DNA of 64,000 nucleotides from positions 1-64,000 of the forward strand of contig NZ_JACIGK010000011.1 of assembly GCF_014197915.1 (NCBI RefSeq), given 5' to 3'. The notes below the pieces were generated by a model. It ran no database searches. It was not told the DNA's origin and was given only the letters and a program-made list of their open reading frames with translations. Shown here in pieces: positions 8,764-16,840 of this stretch (positions are counted from its first letter, which is position 1; the number at the start of each line of letters is the position of its first letter). The stretch is from Roseospira visakhapatnamensis. GTDB taxonomy: Bacteria > Pseudomonadota > Alphaproteobacteria > Rhodospirillales > Rhodospirillaceae. A program made the position numbers and the translations under genes.

Positions 8764-9000
8764 CTACACCCCCGCCACCGTCACCGTCCCGTCCGTGTTG
8801 CCGGCGACGCGGTAGAACGCCGCCGCCGGGGTACCGTCCGTGTCCGTGTTGCAGATCATCACGTCGCCCACCCGCACATAGGGCGCGGTGTCGTCGAAGT
8901 AGCCGGCGCCGGTGACCGCGCCGTCGGTGGTGGTGTAGTGCCAGAGGGTGAAGCCGTTGCTGTAGCACAGCACGGAAAAGTCCTGGGTGGTGAAGGCCAT
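8764..9000 (-). CDS. Small phage structural-module protein of unknown function
   Basis: 78 residues, MAFTTQDFSVLCYSNGFTLW at the start, followed by a compact beta-rich sequence (YFDDTAPYVRVGDVMICNTD; GTPAAAFYRVAGNTDGTVTV). I do not recognise a named family, but it lies directly after the major capsid gene on the same strand, 54 bp away, where capsid decoration or stabilisation proteins often sit; that role is only a positional guess. It ends just before the terminator at 8710. The length and the clean codon use support a real gene. Confidence 0.7.
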   Translation of the reverse strand: MAFTTQDFSVLCYSNGFTLWHYTTTDGAVTGAGYFDDTAPYVRVGDVMICNTDTDGTPAAAFYRVAGNTDGTVTVAGV

Positions 9001-9053
9001 GACTCGATCCTCCAGAAGAACGGAATGCCGGGAGTCTCACGCGGAGCGCCCGC

Positions 9054-9872
9054 CTAACTCTCCAGGCAGCGCAGCGAGATCACGCCACTGGCATCGATCA
9101 GCACCGACCCCTGGCTCATCATGTTGTTGACGAAGTGCGCGGCCCGGTCGCCGTGCCAGGTGATGTCAGACTGCACCTCGGCGCCGATGGCGTGGCCGAC
9201 GGCCGTCTTGTGGTACCAGGCACAACGGCGCACCCCACCGCTCAGGGTCAGGCCGGAATGGGGCATCCACAGCGTGCCCAGCCACTTCTTGGCCTGGGTG
9301 CCGCGCCAGGGCAGGTCGTCGGCGCCCACGTAGTCGGCGTGGGAGAACTCGTCGATCTGCATCAGCTCCGACCACTGCTTCCAGCCGACGATGGCGTAGC
9401 GCTCGCCGTCATCGGGCACGTCGGCGGCGCCCAGCATCTCGAAGGCCGCCATCACCTTGGATAGGGTCAGCCCCGAGGCATCGTCCAGCGCATGGTTGGT
9501 GGAGCTGTCCAGTTGCGCGATGATCAGGTCGTCGGCCTTGCGGCCCAGGGCATAGGCACCGGCGTTCACCAGCACCTGGCGCTCGTCGATGTTGGTCTTC
9601 AGTTCATCCAGGCGGTCCACCCAGTCGCCGGCATAGAAGTCCTGCACCTCGCACTCGACCGGGGTGTGGTCCAGGTTCATGACCGGAACCTTGCCATGGC
9701 GCGCCTTGGTCGAGGCGGTGCCCTTGCCCACCTTCTGGAACACGGTGCTGGCGCCCTGCACGCTGTCCTTGACGCGCACGGTGTTGCGCAGCTTGGAGCC
9801 CATCTGCTGAAACGCCAGGTGCACGTCGGCCTGGAAATGCTTGATGAACGACTGGTCGATGGTGATCGACAT
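9054..9872 (-). CDS. Phage major capsid protein
   Basis: 272 residues, MSITIDQSFIKHFQADVHLA, with the arrangement seen in a family of podophage capsid proteins: N-terminal arm, a VFQKVGKGTASTKARHGKVP loop (about 45-64), CEVQDFYAGDWVDRLDELKT (about 74-93), the helix RQVLVNAGAYALGRKADDLI (about 98-117), then YAIVGWKQWSELMQIDEF and a C-terminal SDITWHGDRAAHFVNNMMSQ strand. The gene is downstream of the scaffold gene. No head protease gene is nearby, so maturation without a dedicated protease, as in T7, is likely. The Shine-Dalgarno is CAAGGA about 8 bases before ATG. Confidence 0.85.
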   Translation of the reverse strand: MSITIDQSFIKHFQADVHLAFQQMGSKLRNTVRVKDSVQGASTVFQKVGKGTASTKARHGKVPVMNLDHTPVECEVQDFYAGDWVDRLDELKTNIDERQVLVNAGAYALGRKADDLIIAQLDSSTNHALDDASGLTLSKVMAAFEMLGAADVPDDGERYAIVGWKQWSELMQIDEFSHADYVGADDLPWRGTQAKKWLGTLWMPHSGLTLSGGVRRCAWYHKTAVGHAIGAEVQSDITWHGDRAAHFVNNMMSQGSVLIDASGVISLRCLES

Positions 9873-9920
9873 CGGCGGGGTTCCTTGTGGTGATGAAGCC
9901 TCGGCTGGGGTCGGGCGCCG

Positions 9921-10688
9921 TCATCCCTGCGGGTACAGGCGCCGGAAACCCTCGGCGACGCGGCGCAGCACGGCCGGGTCGCGGTGCTTCCAGTAGCGGG
10001 GGTCGCGCATCAGCGCCTTCAGGTCCTCTTCCCCCGCCCCGCCCGCGCCCCCGAGGCCGCCGTCCCCGGCCACCAGGCCCGGTTCGCCCTCGGTCATCAT
10101 GCGGGACAGGGCGAGCACGCCCTCGCGGGTGGAGGCCAGCGCCCGGTAGACGTCGCGCGACAGGTGCGCCTTGCCCCAGGCGGAGAGCTGGCGGCTGATC
10201 CGGCTCCAGCGATCGTCGCCGCCGAAGTGCTGGACCAGCGCCGCGAGGTCGGTATCGGCGCGGTGGCCGGCGCTCATGGCCTCGATCACCGGCATGACCC
10301 GCTCGGCCGCCAGATCGTAGACCACCTGCACCTGCTCGGGCGTGAAGCCGGCGGCATGCAGGCGGGCATTGATCTTGGGGTCGACCGCCAGGCGCGGGTG
10401 ACGCACCGTGACCCGATAGCCGCCAGGGTCGTCGGGGATCCCCAAGGCACGGCGAAAGCGGGCGCGGACGGTGTCGTCGGCGTCCGGACCGGGCACCATC
10501 ACCATGGCCTGGGCGCGGCGCAACAGGTCCTCATAGGCGGACAGCAGCGCACCCGCGTCCAGCCGGCCGGACACCGGATCGCGGAAGCGGGCGGCCAAGC
10601 TCTCGCGCGGTCTGGAAGACGCCGGCCGGACAGAAGGCACCACCGGCTCGGCGGGGCCGGCGGGGCCGGACGGAGGGGCATGAACCAT
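9921..10688 (-). CDS. Phage capsid assembly scaffolding protein
   Basis: 255 residues. A Pro/Ala/Ser-rich, probably disordered N-terminus (1-30) is followed by a helical body: FRRALGIPDDPGGYRVTVRH, INARLHAAGFTPEQVQVVYD, LAAERVMPVIEAM, then WSRISRQLSAWGKAHLSRDV and a C-terminal DPRYWKHRDPAVLRRVAEGF-RRLYPQG, which is characteristic of scaffolding proteins next to this capsid family and is the probable capsid-binding tail. A Gly-rich linker (about 204-216) separates body and tail. Position directly upstream of the capsid gene agrees. Expected to be expelled from the procapsid during maturation. Confidence 0.8.
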   Translation of the reverse strand: MVHAPPSGPAGPAEPVVPSVRPASSRPRESLAARFRDPVSGRLDAGALLSAYEDLLRRAQAMVMVPGPDADDTVRARFRRALGIPDDPGGYRVTVRHPRLAVDPKINARLHAAGFTPEQVQVVYDLAAERVMPVIEAMSAGHRADTDLAALVQHFGGDDRWSRISRQLSAWGKAHLSRDVYRALASTREGVLALSRMMTEGEPGLVAGDGGLGGAGGAGEEDLKALMRDPRYWKHRDPAVLRRVAEGFRRLYPQG

Positions 10689-10775
10689 GGTGATCTCTCC
10701 TGGTCAGACGGAACGGATGGATGTCTTTCTTGGTCACCGCGCCGACGGCCGGTGACGCCGGCCCGGCTCGGGATC

Positions 10776-11057
10776 TCATCCCCCGGCGCGGCCCTCGGCG
10801 ATCAGGCGCTCCAGATGGGCCACCAGGGCGCGTTGCCCCTCCAGGAACCGCAGCGCCGCGTCGCTGGCCTCCGGCCCCAAGTGGCGGTGGGTGGTGAGCG
10901 CCCGCAGGTGCGCCAGCACCCGGGCGCCGTCGTCCCCGCGAAACACACGGGCAGCGACCCGGGCGAGACCGGCGTGGGCCTCGGTCTCGGGGGACCCCGG
11001 CGACGCGGGGAGCGGTCCCGGTCCCCAGGGCCAGGACGCGGGGTCATCGGCGACCAT
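10776..11057 (-). CDS. Small phage protein resembling the Bbp19 type
   Basis: 93 residues; residues 28-90 (LARVAARVFRGDDGARVLAH ... SDAALRFLEGQRALVAHLER) resemble the short conserved phage proteins of Bbp19 type found beside portal genes: a phenylalanine-containing helix, GARVLAHLR, and an EGQRALV motif. Function of the family is unknown. It overlaps the end of the portal gene by 14 bp and precedes the scaffold gene. The first ~25 residues are Pro/Gly-rich, so the true start could be slightly later. Confidence 0.65.
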   Translation of the reverse strand: MVADDPASWPWGPGPLPASPGSPETEAHAGLARVAARVFRGDDGARVLAHLRALTTHRHLGPEASDAALRFLEGQRALVAHLERLIAEGRAGG

Positions 11058-12753
11058 GGCCGACCCCTCCCGTCATGGTCGACGACACGCCGCGCGCCAG
11101 GGCCGACAGGGCCGGCGCGGCGCCGGCCCCACCGGCTCCACCGGCCGCACGCGGCGGTATCGGAGGCCGGGTCGTGACCGGCGGCGGCCGAGAGACCGGA
11201 ACCGTCCGCGCCCCGGGCCGCCGCACCGCCTCGTCAGGCACCCCCAGCGTGGTCGCCAGCCAGCGCGCCGCGCCCTCCCCATCCAGCACCGCCGCGCCGG
11301 CCGGTCCCAACCCCTGGATCGCGTTGATCCAGGTGAGGGTGGCGTGGGCGTCGCTCATGCGCTGCTGCTGAGCCAGGGGCGAGGCATGGCGCAGGTCCAC
11401 CAGCCGCCCGTCGAGATGGATCGGCGGCACCTCGCCGCGCCGATGCAGGATCACCAGCCCCCGCCGCACCAGGGGCGCCAGCAGTTCCGACTGCAACCGG
11501 CCATAGGAGGCGCCGAGCACCCGGGCCATCTCGGCGGCGCGGTGCACCACCTCGGTGGCCGTCATGCCGGGGCTGTCCGGCTGACCCAGCCTGTCGGCCA
11601 GCAAGGCGTGGCGGATGCGCTGGCGCAGCCCGTCCAGCACCAGTTGCGAGACGTCGAAGTCCCCGGCCGCGCGCAGCGGCGTCAGGCCCGACGACCCCAC
11701 CGCCTTGGGGATGATGGCCCCGGGGACCAGGCGCACGGTGGCCGGGTTCAGGACCCCGTCGTCGTCGGCCTGCCAGATGCCGGTGACGGCGATGGACGCG
11801 TTCTTCAACACCAGTTCCACCACCTTGTTGGCGGTTTTGATGTCCGGCAGCGCCTTCATCACCGGGCTGCGGCCATAGACCTCGCCGGGCGCCTTTCCCC
11901 AACGGAAGCAGATGAAGGGCGACACGCCGAAGCGCCCGCGCGCCAGCACCGGCACCATGCCGGCGGGGACCGGCGGACCGTCCAGGACCGTCGCGACGGG
12001 ATCGCCCGCGCCCAGCAACAGCGCCGTGTACGCATAGCCGCGCCCGTCGGGCACCACGCACTCCAGCACCGACAGTTCCAGGTCGGGCTCCCGCGCCGCG
12101 CGCGTCTCCAGGTCCGGCGGCAGCGCGGCCCCCGGAAACCGCGCCCGGAACGCCGGCAGTGACAACCGCACCCGCCGGAACACGGTGTCCAGGTGGCCCC
12201 CCGGTCCCTCATCCAGGGCCACGTCGGCCATGGGCACCGCCGTGAAGCGGAACGCCGAGGGCTCGCCGGGCGCCGCCTCCTCGAACAGCAGGCAGGCCGT
12301 GCCCAGGGTCACCAGGTCCAGGTACGCCTGGTGGATCTCCACGGCGAAGGCGGCGGCCTCGAAATGGCCGCGCAGCACCGCGCCGGCCCGGGCGAGCACC
12401 GGACCCAGGCGCGCCTGGTCGGCCGGCGACAGATCCGGACCGGCGGTCAGGTCGAACCACCGCGACCAGGGAGGCGTCAGTTGGGCAAGCAGGCTGGCCG
12501 CCACCTGATCGACGGCGTCGGGCGCCGTGCCATCGAACAGCCCGCCGCCCTTGCGGCCACCCGGGAGGCCCGCGTCCACCGCCGAATCCCGGTAGGGCAT
12601 GGTGAAGGCGAGGCATTCCCGCCAGACCCCGACCCAGCGCTCGCGCCGCGCCCAGGCCCGCCGGCAGCGCCGCATCAGGCTGTCCACGACCGCCTCGTCA
12701 TCGGCCTCCGGCGCACCGATCGCGCCCGGCTTGGTCGGCTGCGGATGGACCAT
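11044..12753 (-). CDS. Phage portal (head-tail connector) protein, T7 gp8-like
   Basis: 569 residues from MVHPQPTKPGAIG. Family hallmarks: RERWVGVWRECLAFTMPYRD near the N-terminus, LFDGTAPDAVDQVAASLLAQ followed by LTPPWSRWFDL, FEAAAFAVEIHQAYLDLVTL-GTACLLFEE, the PFICFRWGKAPGEVYGRSPV-MKALPDIKT segment (about 345-373), and near the C-terminus MTATEVVHRAAEMARVLGAS-YGRLQSELLAPLVRRGL. This is the dodecameric ring through which DNA is packaged and ejected. The upstream in-frame extension to 13200 is low-complexity and belongs to the overlapping Pro-rich gene, so ATG 12753 was chosen; it lies 4 bp after that gene's stop. The C-terminal ~50 residues are Pro/Gly/Ala-rich. Confidence 0.9.
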   Translation of the reverse strand: MVHPQPTKPGAIGAPEADDEAVVDSLMRRCRRAWARRERWVGVWRECLAFTMPYRDSAVDAGLPGGRKGGGLFDGTAPDAVDQVAASLLAQLTPPWSRWFDLTAGPDLSPADQARLGPVLARAGAVLRGHFEAAAFAVEIHQAYLDLVTLGTACLLFEEAAPGEPSAFRFTAVPMADVALDEGPGGHLDTVFRRVRLSLPAFRARFPGAALPPDLETRAAREPDLELSVLECVVPDGRGYAYTALLLGAGDPVATVLDGPPVPAGMVPVLARGRFGVSPFICFRWGKAPGEVYGRSPVMKALPDIKTANKVVELVLKNASIAVTGIWQADDDGVLNPATVRLVPGAIIPKAVGSSGLTPLRAAGDFDVSQLVLDGLRQRIRHALLADRLGQPDSPGMTATEVVHRAAEMARVLGASYGRLQSELLAPLVRRGLVILHRRGEVPPIHLDGRLVDLRHASPLAQQQRMSDAHATLTWINAIQGLGPAGAAVLDGEGAARWLATTLGVPDEAVRRPGARTVPVSRPPPVTTRPPIPPRAAGGAGGAGAAPALSALARGVSSTMTGGVGHGRR

Positions 12754-12757
12754 GCGG

Positions 12758-13090
12758 TCAGTCTCCCAACAGGGTCTTGGAGCCGAACGAGCTTGTGGGG
12801 GGAAGCGGATCCAGCACCCCCCGGAACGACGTGTTGACCGTCGAGCGCCAGCCGCGCGCGGCCCGCTCCTCCGCCGCGCGCCGCTGGCGCTCGGCCTCGT
12901 CGGCGCCGGTGTCGTCCGGCTCGGGCGCCGGCTCGGGCTCGGGCTCGGGCGGCAGCGGCGGCGGCTCCGGCTCGGGCGGCGGCTCGGGCTCGGGCACCGG
13001 CGGGGTCGGCGGCAACGGATCCGGCGGCGGCAGGGGGGGCAGCGGCGCGGGATAGTCGGGCACGTCGGGGAGGTCGAACAGCGAGCCCAT
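12758..13090 (-). CDS. Pro/Glu-rich small phage protein upstream of the portal
   Basis: 110 residues from MGSLFDLPDVPDYP. Residues 15-60 are a low-complexity Pro-Glu/Pro-Pro repeat (for example PEPEPPPEPEPPPLPPEPEP). The C-terminal ~35 residues are different: RGWRSTVNTSFRGVLDPLPP ending GSKTLLGD. That tail resembles the conserved GR-(S/A)T-x-LT ... KTLLG ending of small proteins commonly next to portals in proteobacterial podophages. Role unknown; the Pro-rich part may be a flexible stalk. An upstream in-frame ATG at 13147 would add 19 residues. GC-driven repeat expansion could have lengthened the PE tract. Confidence 0.6.
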   Translation of the reverse strand: MGSLFDLPDVPDYPAPLPPLPPPDPLPPTPPVPEPEPPPEPEPPPLPPEPEPEPAPEPDDTGADEAERQRRAAEERAARGWRSTVNTSFRGVLDPLPPTSSFGSKTLLGD

Positions 13091-13155
13091 GGGCGGGACT
13101 CCCTTGGCTGGGCTTGGGCCGGGCGAGCGGAGCAGTGGCGTGCCCACAGGCGAAC

Positions 13156-13180
13156 GCCCTCCGATCTAAAATCGGAGGGC
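13156..13180. promoter_or_regulatory. Perfect hairpin in the leader before the Pro-rich phage gene
   Basis: A perfect 10-bp inverted repeat GCCCTCCGAT / ATCGGAGGGC with loop CTAAA, in a 143-bp gap that is more AT-rich than its surroundings. No T-run follows on either strand, so it is not a standard terminator; an mRNA-processing or regulatory hairpin is possible. Confidence 0.5.
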
Positions 13181-13233
13181 GCAAAGTTGTGTGGATACAC
13201 GTGTCCCCGTTCGATATTTGTTCTAGTGCCGGA

Positions 13234-13695
13234 TCATCCGTCCGGCGGCAAACTTTTTCGCCGGGGTGGCGGCGCGCCGGTCGCGCCCGCCGCCTCCGCC
13301 ATCGTCAAACACCGGTAGAGCGCGAAGGGCGTCAGCACCCAGCGGGCCTGCAGGCCCAGCAACCGCTTGACCACCTCCACGCAGGTCAGGGGTGCCCAGG
13401 GGGCCTCGCGACGGGGTGGAGTCCGGGTCATGGTCTCCACCACGGTCAACCCCTGCGCCCGGAACCAGCCGGCCAGATCCAGGCCGGGCCGGTCCGTCGC
13501 CAGGTCGACGCGGGTCATGTGGGCCAGCGGATTGACGATCACCCAGCAGCCGGGAAGACGGTCGGACCGGCGCACCGCCACCAGCACATGGCGGAAGCCG
13601 GGCCGCAACAGCCGCAGCCACCAGATGTCCTGGCCGTCGGTGAACACCACCAGCGCCCGGGTGGGGGGCGGGTCCGGCGGGTCGAGCCGCATCAT
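13234..13695 (-). CDS. Conserved small phage protein, possibly with a papain-like fold
   Basis: 153 residues. Visible blocks: RALVVFTDGQDIWWLRLLRP, GFRHVLVAVRR, GCWVIVNPLAHMTRVDLAT, LTCVEVVKRLLGLQARWVLT and PFALYRCL. An invariant-looking Cys in LTCVEVVKRLLG and His in GFRHV and PLAH recall cysteine-peptidase-like (NlpC/P60 or transglutaminase-fold) proteins, but the order Cys after His is circular relative to classical papain, so this is only a suggestion. It overlaps the upstream gene by 4 bp (ATGA) and belongs to the start of the virion operon. A Pro/Arg/Lys-rich tail follows residue 140. Confidence 0.65.
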   Translation of the reverse strand: MMRLDPPDPPPTRALVVFTDGQDIWWLRLLRPGFRHVLVAVRRSDRLPGCWVIVNPLAHMTRVDLATDRPGLDLAGWFRAQGLTVVETMTRTPPRREAPWAPLTCVEVVKRLLGLQARWVLTPFALYRCLTMAEAAGATGAPPPRRKSLPPDG

Positions 13696-14066
13696 GCGAC
13701 GATGCCCTTGGACCTTAGGGGCGCGGCCAGGTGGTCCAGGGCCTCGTGCCAGATGGTGGCGTCGGCGGCCTCCTCGGGCAGGCGTCCGTCCGGTGGGGTC
13801 AGGCGCCGGCCGTGCCGGTCGAGCACCCGCAGATGATGCCCCTGAAGGGTCCGGGCGCGGGCCAGCCGGGTGACCGCGCGGACGATGTCGTCGGGATCGC
13901 AGGGGCGGGCCATGGACAGGGGATCGGCCCGCAACCGGGCGCCCTCGGCCCGGTTCAGGCGGGCGCGTTGGTACCAGAACCAGGCCGACTCGGCCGAGTC
14001 AAATGGCGCCGTCGGGCGGTCGGCCATGGGACGGGGGGCATGACGGGTACGGCTTTCGCGGGACAT
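13692..14066 (-). CDS. Conserved small protein opening the phage virion operon
   Basis: 124 residues from MSRESRTRHAPRPMADRP. Conserved-looking features: FDSAESAWFWYQRARLNRAE, RPCDPDDIVRAVTRLARART, LQGHHLRVLDRHGRRLTPP, and IWHEALDHLAAPLRSKGIV at the end. Proteins of this pattern recur at the head of morphogenesis clusters in alphaproteobacterial prophages; function unknown. Start chosen at 14066 because it follows GAGGAG by 8 bases; ATG 14027 is an alternative. Nothing phage-like is found to the right of it, so this is the upstream end of the module as visible. Confidence 0.65.
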   Translation of the reverse strand: MSRESRTRHAPRPMADRPTAPFDSAESAWFWYQRARLNRAEGARLRADPLSMARPCDPDDIVRAVTRLARARTLQGHHLRVLDRHGRRLTPPDGRLPEEAADATIWHEALDHLAAPLRSKGIVA

Positions 14067-14141
14067 CGGCGGTCTCCTCGATCGTGGAAGAGACCGCCGA
14101 GCGTTGCAGGCGGGGAGTCCGGGGCCAAACGCAAACCATCC

Positions 14142-14249
14142 CCCGGGGACGGAGGGTCCGGTCCCGGCGGAGACGGGGCTGTTCACCGTGCTGGTGGAGG
14201 GCGACGACCACAACCCGGGGACGGAGGGTCCGGTCCCGGCGGAGACGGG
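14142..14249. repeat. Two exact 36-bp direct repeats beside the phage module
   Basis: The 36 bases at 14142-14177 recur exactly at 14214-14249 (spacing 72 bp). The unit runs from CCCGGGGACGGAGGG to GGCGGAGACGGG. The pair lies in the gap between the first gene of the phage operon and the chromosomal yjbQ gene, so it marks either the prophage boundary or the late-operon control region. Confidence 0.85.
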
Positions 14250-14273
14250 CGTTTCGCTGATGGGGGGACGGCG

Positions 14274-14693
14274 CTACTCGCCCGTCAGGTGCAAGGCCAC
14301 CTGCCGGTCACTGCCACGCGCCCGGTGCTCGGCGACATAGACCGCCTGCCACTTGCCCAGGGCGAGCCGCCCCTTCATCACCGGAATCGACAACTGCACG
14401 TTGGTCAGCATGGCGCGGACATGCGCCGGCATGTCGTCCGATCCCTCGCTGCGGTGGCGATAGAGGGACGGATCACGCGGCGCCATGGCCTCCAGCCGGT
14501 CGGCCAGATCGGCCAGCACATCGGGGTCCGCGTTCTCCTGAATCACCAGCCCGGCCGAGGTATGGCGCAGCAAGGCCGTCAACAGGCCGGTCTTGACACC
14601 GCTGTCGGCGACAAAGCGGGCCAGGTGGCGGGTGATGTCGACGAATCCGGTATCGCTGGTGGACACGGACAGGATGGTCTGGCGCTGAAGCAT
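14274..14693 (-). CDS. yjbQ: YjbQ family (UPF0047) secondary thiamine-phosphate synthase-like enzyme
   Basis: 139 residues, the usual family length. The family signature is complete: HTSAGLVIQENADPDVLADL (about 44-63), HRSEGSDDMPAHVRAMLTN (about 80-98) and GRLALGKWQAVYVAEHRARG (about 108-127). Members have weak thiamine-phosphate synthase activity that rescues thiE mutants; the true physiological role is unsettled. It reads on the same strand as the phage module but is chromosomal in character and defines the right-hand limit of phage genes. 127 bp separate it from the next minus-strand gene. Confidence 0.9.
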   Translation of the reverse strand: MLQRQTILSVSTSDTGFVDITRHLARFVADSGVKTGLLTALLRHTSAGLVIQENADPDVLADLADRLEAMAPRDPSLYRHRSEGSDDMPAHVRAMLTNVQLSIPVMKGRLALGKWQAVYVAEHRARGSDRQVALHLTGE

Positions 14694-14820
14694 GGGGTCG
14701 GTGCCTCGGATCGGGGATGTGTCAGGGCGTGATCGGACGACGCGCGCCGGTCGAACAGATCGACGGCGGCGACGGCGGCGCGGTCATCGTGGACATCGGC
14801 GCCCAGGGGCCGGGCCGCGA

Positions 14821-16149
14821 TCACCAGGACGGGTTGGTCTCGCAGACGATGGTGTCCGCGCCCACGACGCAGATCACGCGGCGGTTCACGAATCGCTGGC
14901 CGTCAAACGAATACACCGTGTTGCCATACGACAGGAATGCATCAATGAACACACCACAGTTATGTCCCCCCGGACCGGACACCTGCGCGGTGGTCCGCCC
15001 GCCGCCCATGAAGTCTTCCATCCACCACGTCTCGCCGTGGCGATCGGTGATCCAGAGGAAGGGCACGCCGTCGAGCGTCGACCGCGCGAGGCTGTAGGGC
15101 GAGTTCTCGGGCACCAGGAACGGATGCTCGTCGGGCGACGCGCACAGGGAGGCGGGCTCCTGTCCGCGCGCGGTGGGGTCCGCGACCGGGGCCCCCGAGG
15201 ACGCCCCCGAGGACGCCCCCGAAGGGGCCAGGGCGGCGACCACGACCGGGGCGGGTTCGGGTCGCGGCGGCGGGGCCGCGCGGAACGGCGGCAAGGCGCC
15301 CAGCGCGCCCAGAACCCCGACGGCGATGGTGGAGCCGAGCACGACCCCGACGACGAGCAGCACGGCGGCCGGGACACCGGCGGGCGCGCGCGTCTTGACG
15401 TCCGGGGACGGCCGCGCCCGAAGCGCGCGAGAGGCCCGGGGCCCCGAGGGAGCCTGGGGTGGGGGGGCCTCCGCGGCGGGTCGGGCGGGCGGACGGTCCG
15501 GGGGCGGCGCCCCGGGCCACACGAGGTCCGGCACCGGGGACGGGGCCGGCATCTGCAACGGCGGCGTTTGGGGCAACGGTGGCGGCATCGCCGGCGCCGG
15601 CGGTCGGTCCCTGGCGACTCCGGCCAGACGCGCCGGAGCCGGCGGCGGGGATGGCGGTTGCGAGAACACCGGGGATGGACCCGGGGATGGGGCCGGCCAC
15701 GGCACGGTCCCGTCCGCCGCATCCTGGCGCGACCGGGCCTCGGTCCCCTCGGTGCCCGACGCCGTCATCGCCGGCCGCATGACCACCGGCGATCCAGTCC
15801 CGGACAGGTCGCCCCCCTGCCGGCGACGCGGCTGGCGCACGCCGAGAACCACGCGCTGGACGGCGTAGGCGAGGTGGGCCAGCCCCAGGTACCACGGGAT
15901 CAGGTCCAGCGCCCGGTCGAGGTAGAATCGGGCCGGCGTGATGGTCTCGCCGTGACTGGCCCCCTCGTAGGTGCCGCTGAGGACCACCCAGGCACCAATG
16001 GCGGTGAGGGCGCCGACCATACCGATGTAACGGCGCACGAACCCGCCGATGATCAGCGGACAAAACAGCGTTCCGAAGGGAATCATGGTGGAGATCAGGG
16101 CGATCAGGACCGCCGAAACGGAGACCTCCAGCGCATCGTCGTCATGCAT
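14821..16149 (-). CDS. Unrecognised membrane protein with long Pro-rich linker and Cys-containing C-terminal domain
   Basis: 442 residues from MHDDDALEVSVSAVL. Two N-terminal membrane segments (about 9-31 and 36-56) and a third amphipathic/hydrophobic one (LDLIPWYLGLAHLAYAVQRV) are followed by ~140 residues rich in Pro, Ala, Arg and Ser, a fourth strong membrane segment (VPAAVLLVVGVVLGSTIAVG), another Pro/Ser-rich stretch and a folded C-terminal domain with Cys at SLCASPDEH, HNCGVFIDAF and RRVICVVGADTIVCETN. The last domain would be periplasmic if the topology is as read. An alternative start at 16206 adds 19 residues. I know no family; the linker resembles those of envelope-spanning proteins. 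Confidence 0.65.
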   Translation of the reverse strand: MHDDDALEVSVSAVLIALISTMIPFGTLFCPLIIGGFVRRYIGMVGALTAIGAWVVLSGTYEGASHGETITPARFYLDRALDLIPWYLGLAHLAYAVQRVVLGVRQPRRRQGGDLSGTGSPVVMRPAMTASGTEGTEARSRQDAADGTVPWPAPSPGPSPVFSQPPSPPPAPARLAGVARDRPPAPAMPPPLPQTPPLQMPAPSPVPDLVWPGAPPPDRPPARPAAEAPPPQAPSGPRASRALRARPSPDVKTRAPAGVPAAVLLVVGVVLGSTIAVGVLGALGALPPFRAAPPPRPEPAPVVVAALAPSGASSGASSGAPVADPTARGQEPASLCASPDEHPFLVPENSPYSLARSTLDGVPFLWITDRHGETWWMEDFMGGGRTTAQVSGPGGHNCGVFIDAFLSYGNTVYSFDGQRFVNRRVICVVGADTIVCETNPSW

Positions 16150-16366
16150 TGGTCGCACACCCTCAGAAGGAGTAAAGAACATCAACCAAATCGCGGTGTG
16201 CGTCAACGATACACGCTAAGCCCACCCCCGGCGGCGAGGCGCCCCCGTGCGGGATGATGGTCCGGCCGCGCGCCCCCGCGCAGAAGGATGAGGCCGTCGC
16301 GGATCGGCCCCGCCGGACCGGGGCCCCGCCACGGGTCCCGAAAATGCCCGGACGGTCCGAAACACC

Positions 16367-16394
16367 TTGACTCCGGGGCGCGCCCGCGTAGATT
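16367..16394 (+). promoter_or_regulatory. Sigma-70-type promoter of rplU-rpmA
   Basis: TTGACT (16367-16372) and TAGATT (16389-16394) are separated by 16 bp, giving transcription from about 16401 and a leader of about 85 bases before rplU. Confidence 0.65.
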
Positions 16395-16485
16395 AGCGCG
16401 CTCCCGGGGTAGCGCGGTGGCGCTGCCGCCGTTGACTATGGTTATCCCCGAGTTCCGAATTTTCTTTGTCCCGACGGGTGGCGTG

Positions 16486-16785
16486 ATGTTCGCAGTGATC
16501 AAGACCGGCGGCAAGCAGTACAAGGTCGCCGAAGACGACATCGTGGATGTCGAGAAGCTGGACGCCGAGGAAGGCGCCGATGTCACGTTTGACCAGGTGC
16601 TGATGGTCGGCGATACGCTGGGCCAGCCCACCGTGGCCGGCGCCACCGTGACCGGCCGCGTGGAACGCCAGTTCCGGGACAAGAAGATCATCGTCTTCAA
16701 GAAGAAGCGCCGCCAGAACTATCGCCGCAAGGCGGGCCACCGCCAGTCCCTGACCCGGGTGCGCATCACCGGCATCGCGGGCTGA
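16486..16785 (+). CDS. rplU: 50S ribosomal protein L21
   Basis: 99 residues, [18 protein letters not shown], the canonical bL21 start. The C-terminus has the rRNA-binding basic stretch [20 protein letters not shown] and the conserved [12 protein letters not shown]. bL21 binds 23S rRNA in the large subunit. An upstream in-frame extension exists but the family start at 16486 is unambiguous. First gene of rplU-rpmA, 55 bp before rpmA, with obgE following after a terminator, the common bacterial arrangement. Confidence 0.97.
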   Translation: MFAVIKTGGKQYKVAEDDIVDVEKLDAEEGADVTFDQVLMVGDTLGQPTVAGATVTGRVERQFRDKKIIVFKKKRRQNYRRKAGHRQSLTRVRITGIAG

Positions 16786-16840
16786 TCCCCGGCCGGGCGC
16801 GATCGGCGCGTCACCAGAGTTTTTTCCGAGGAGGCCCTCC

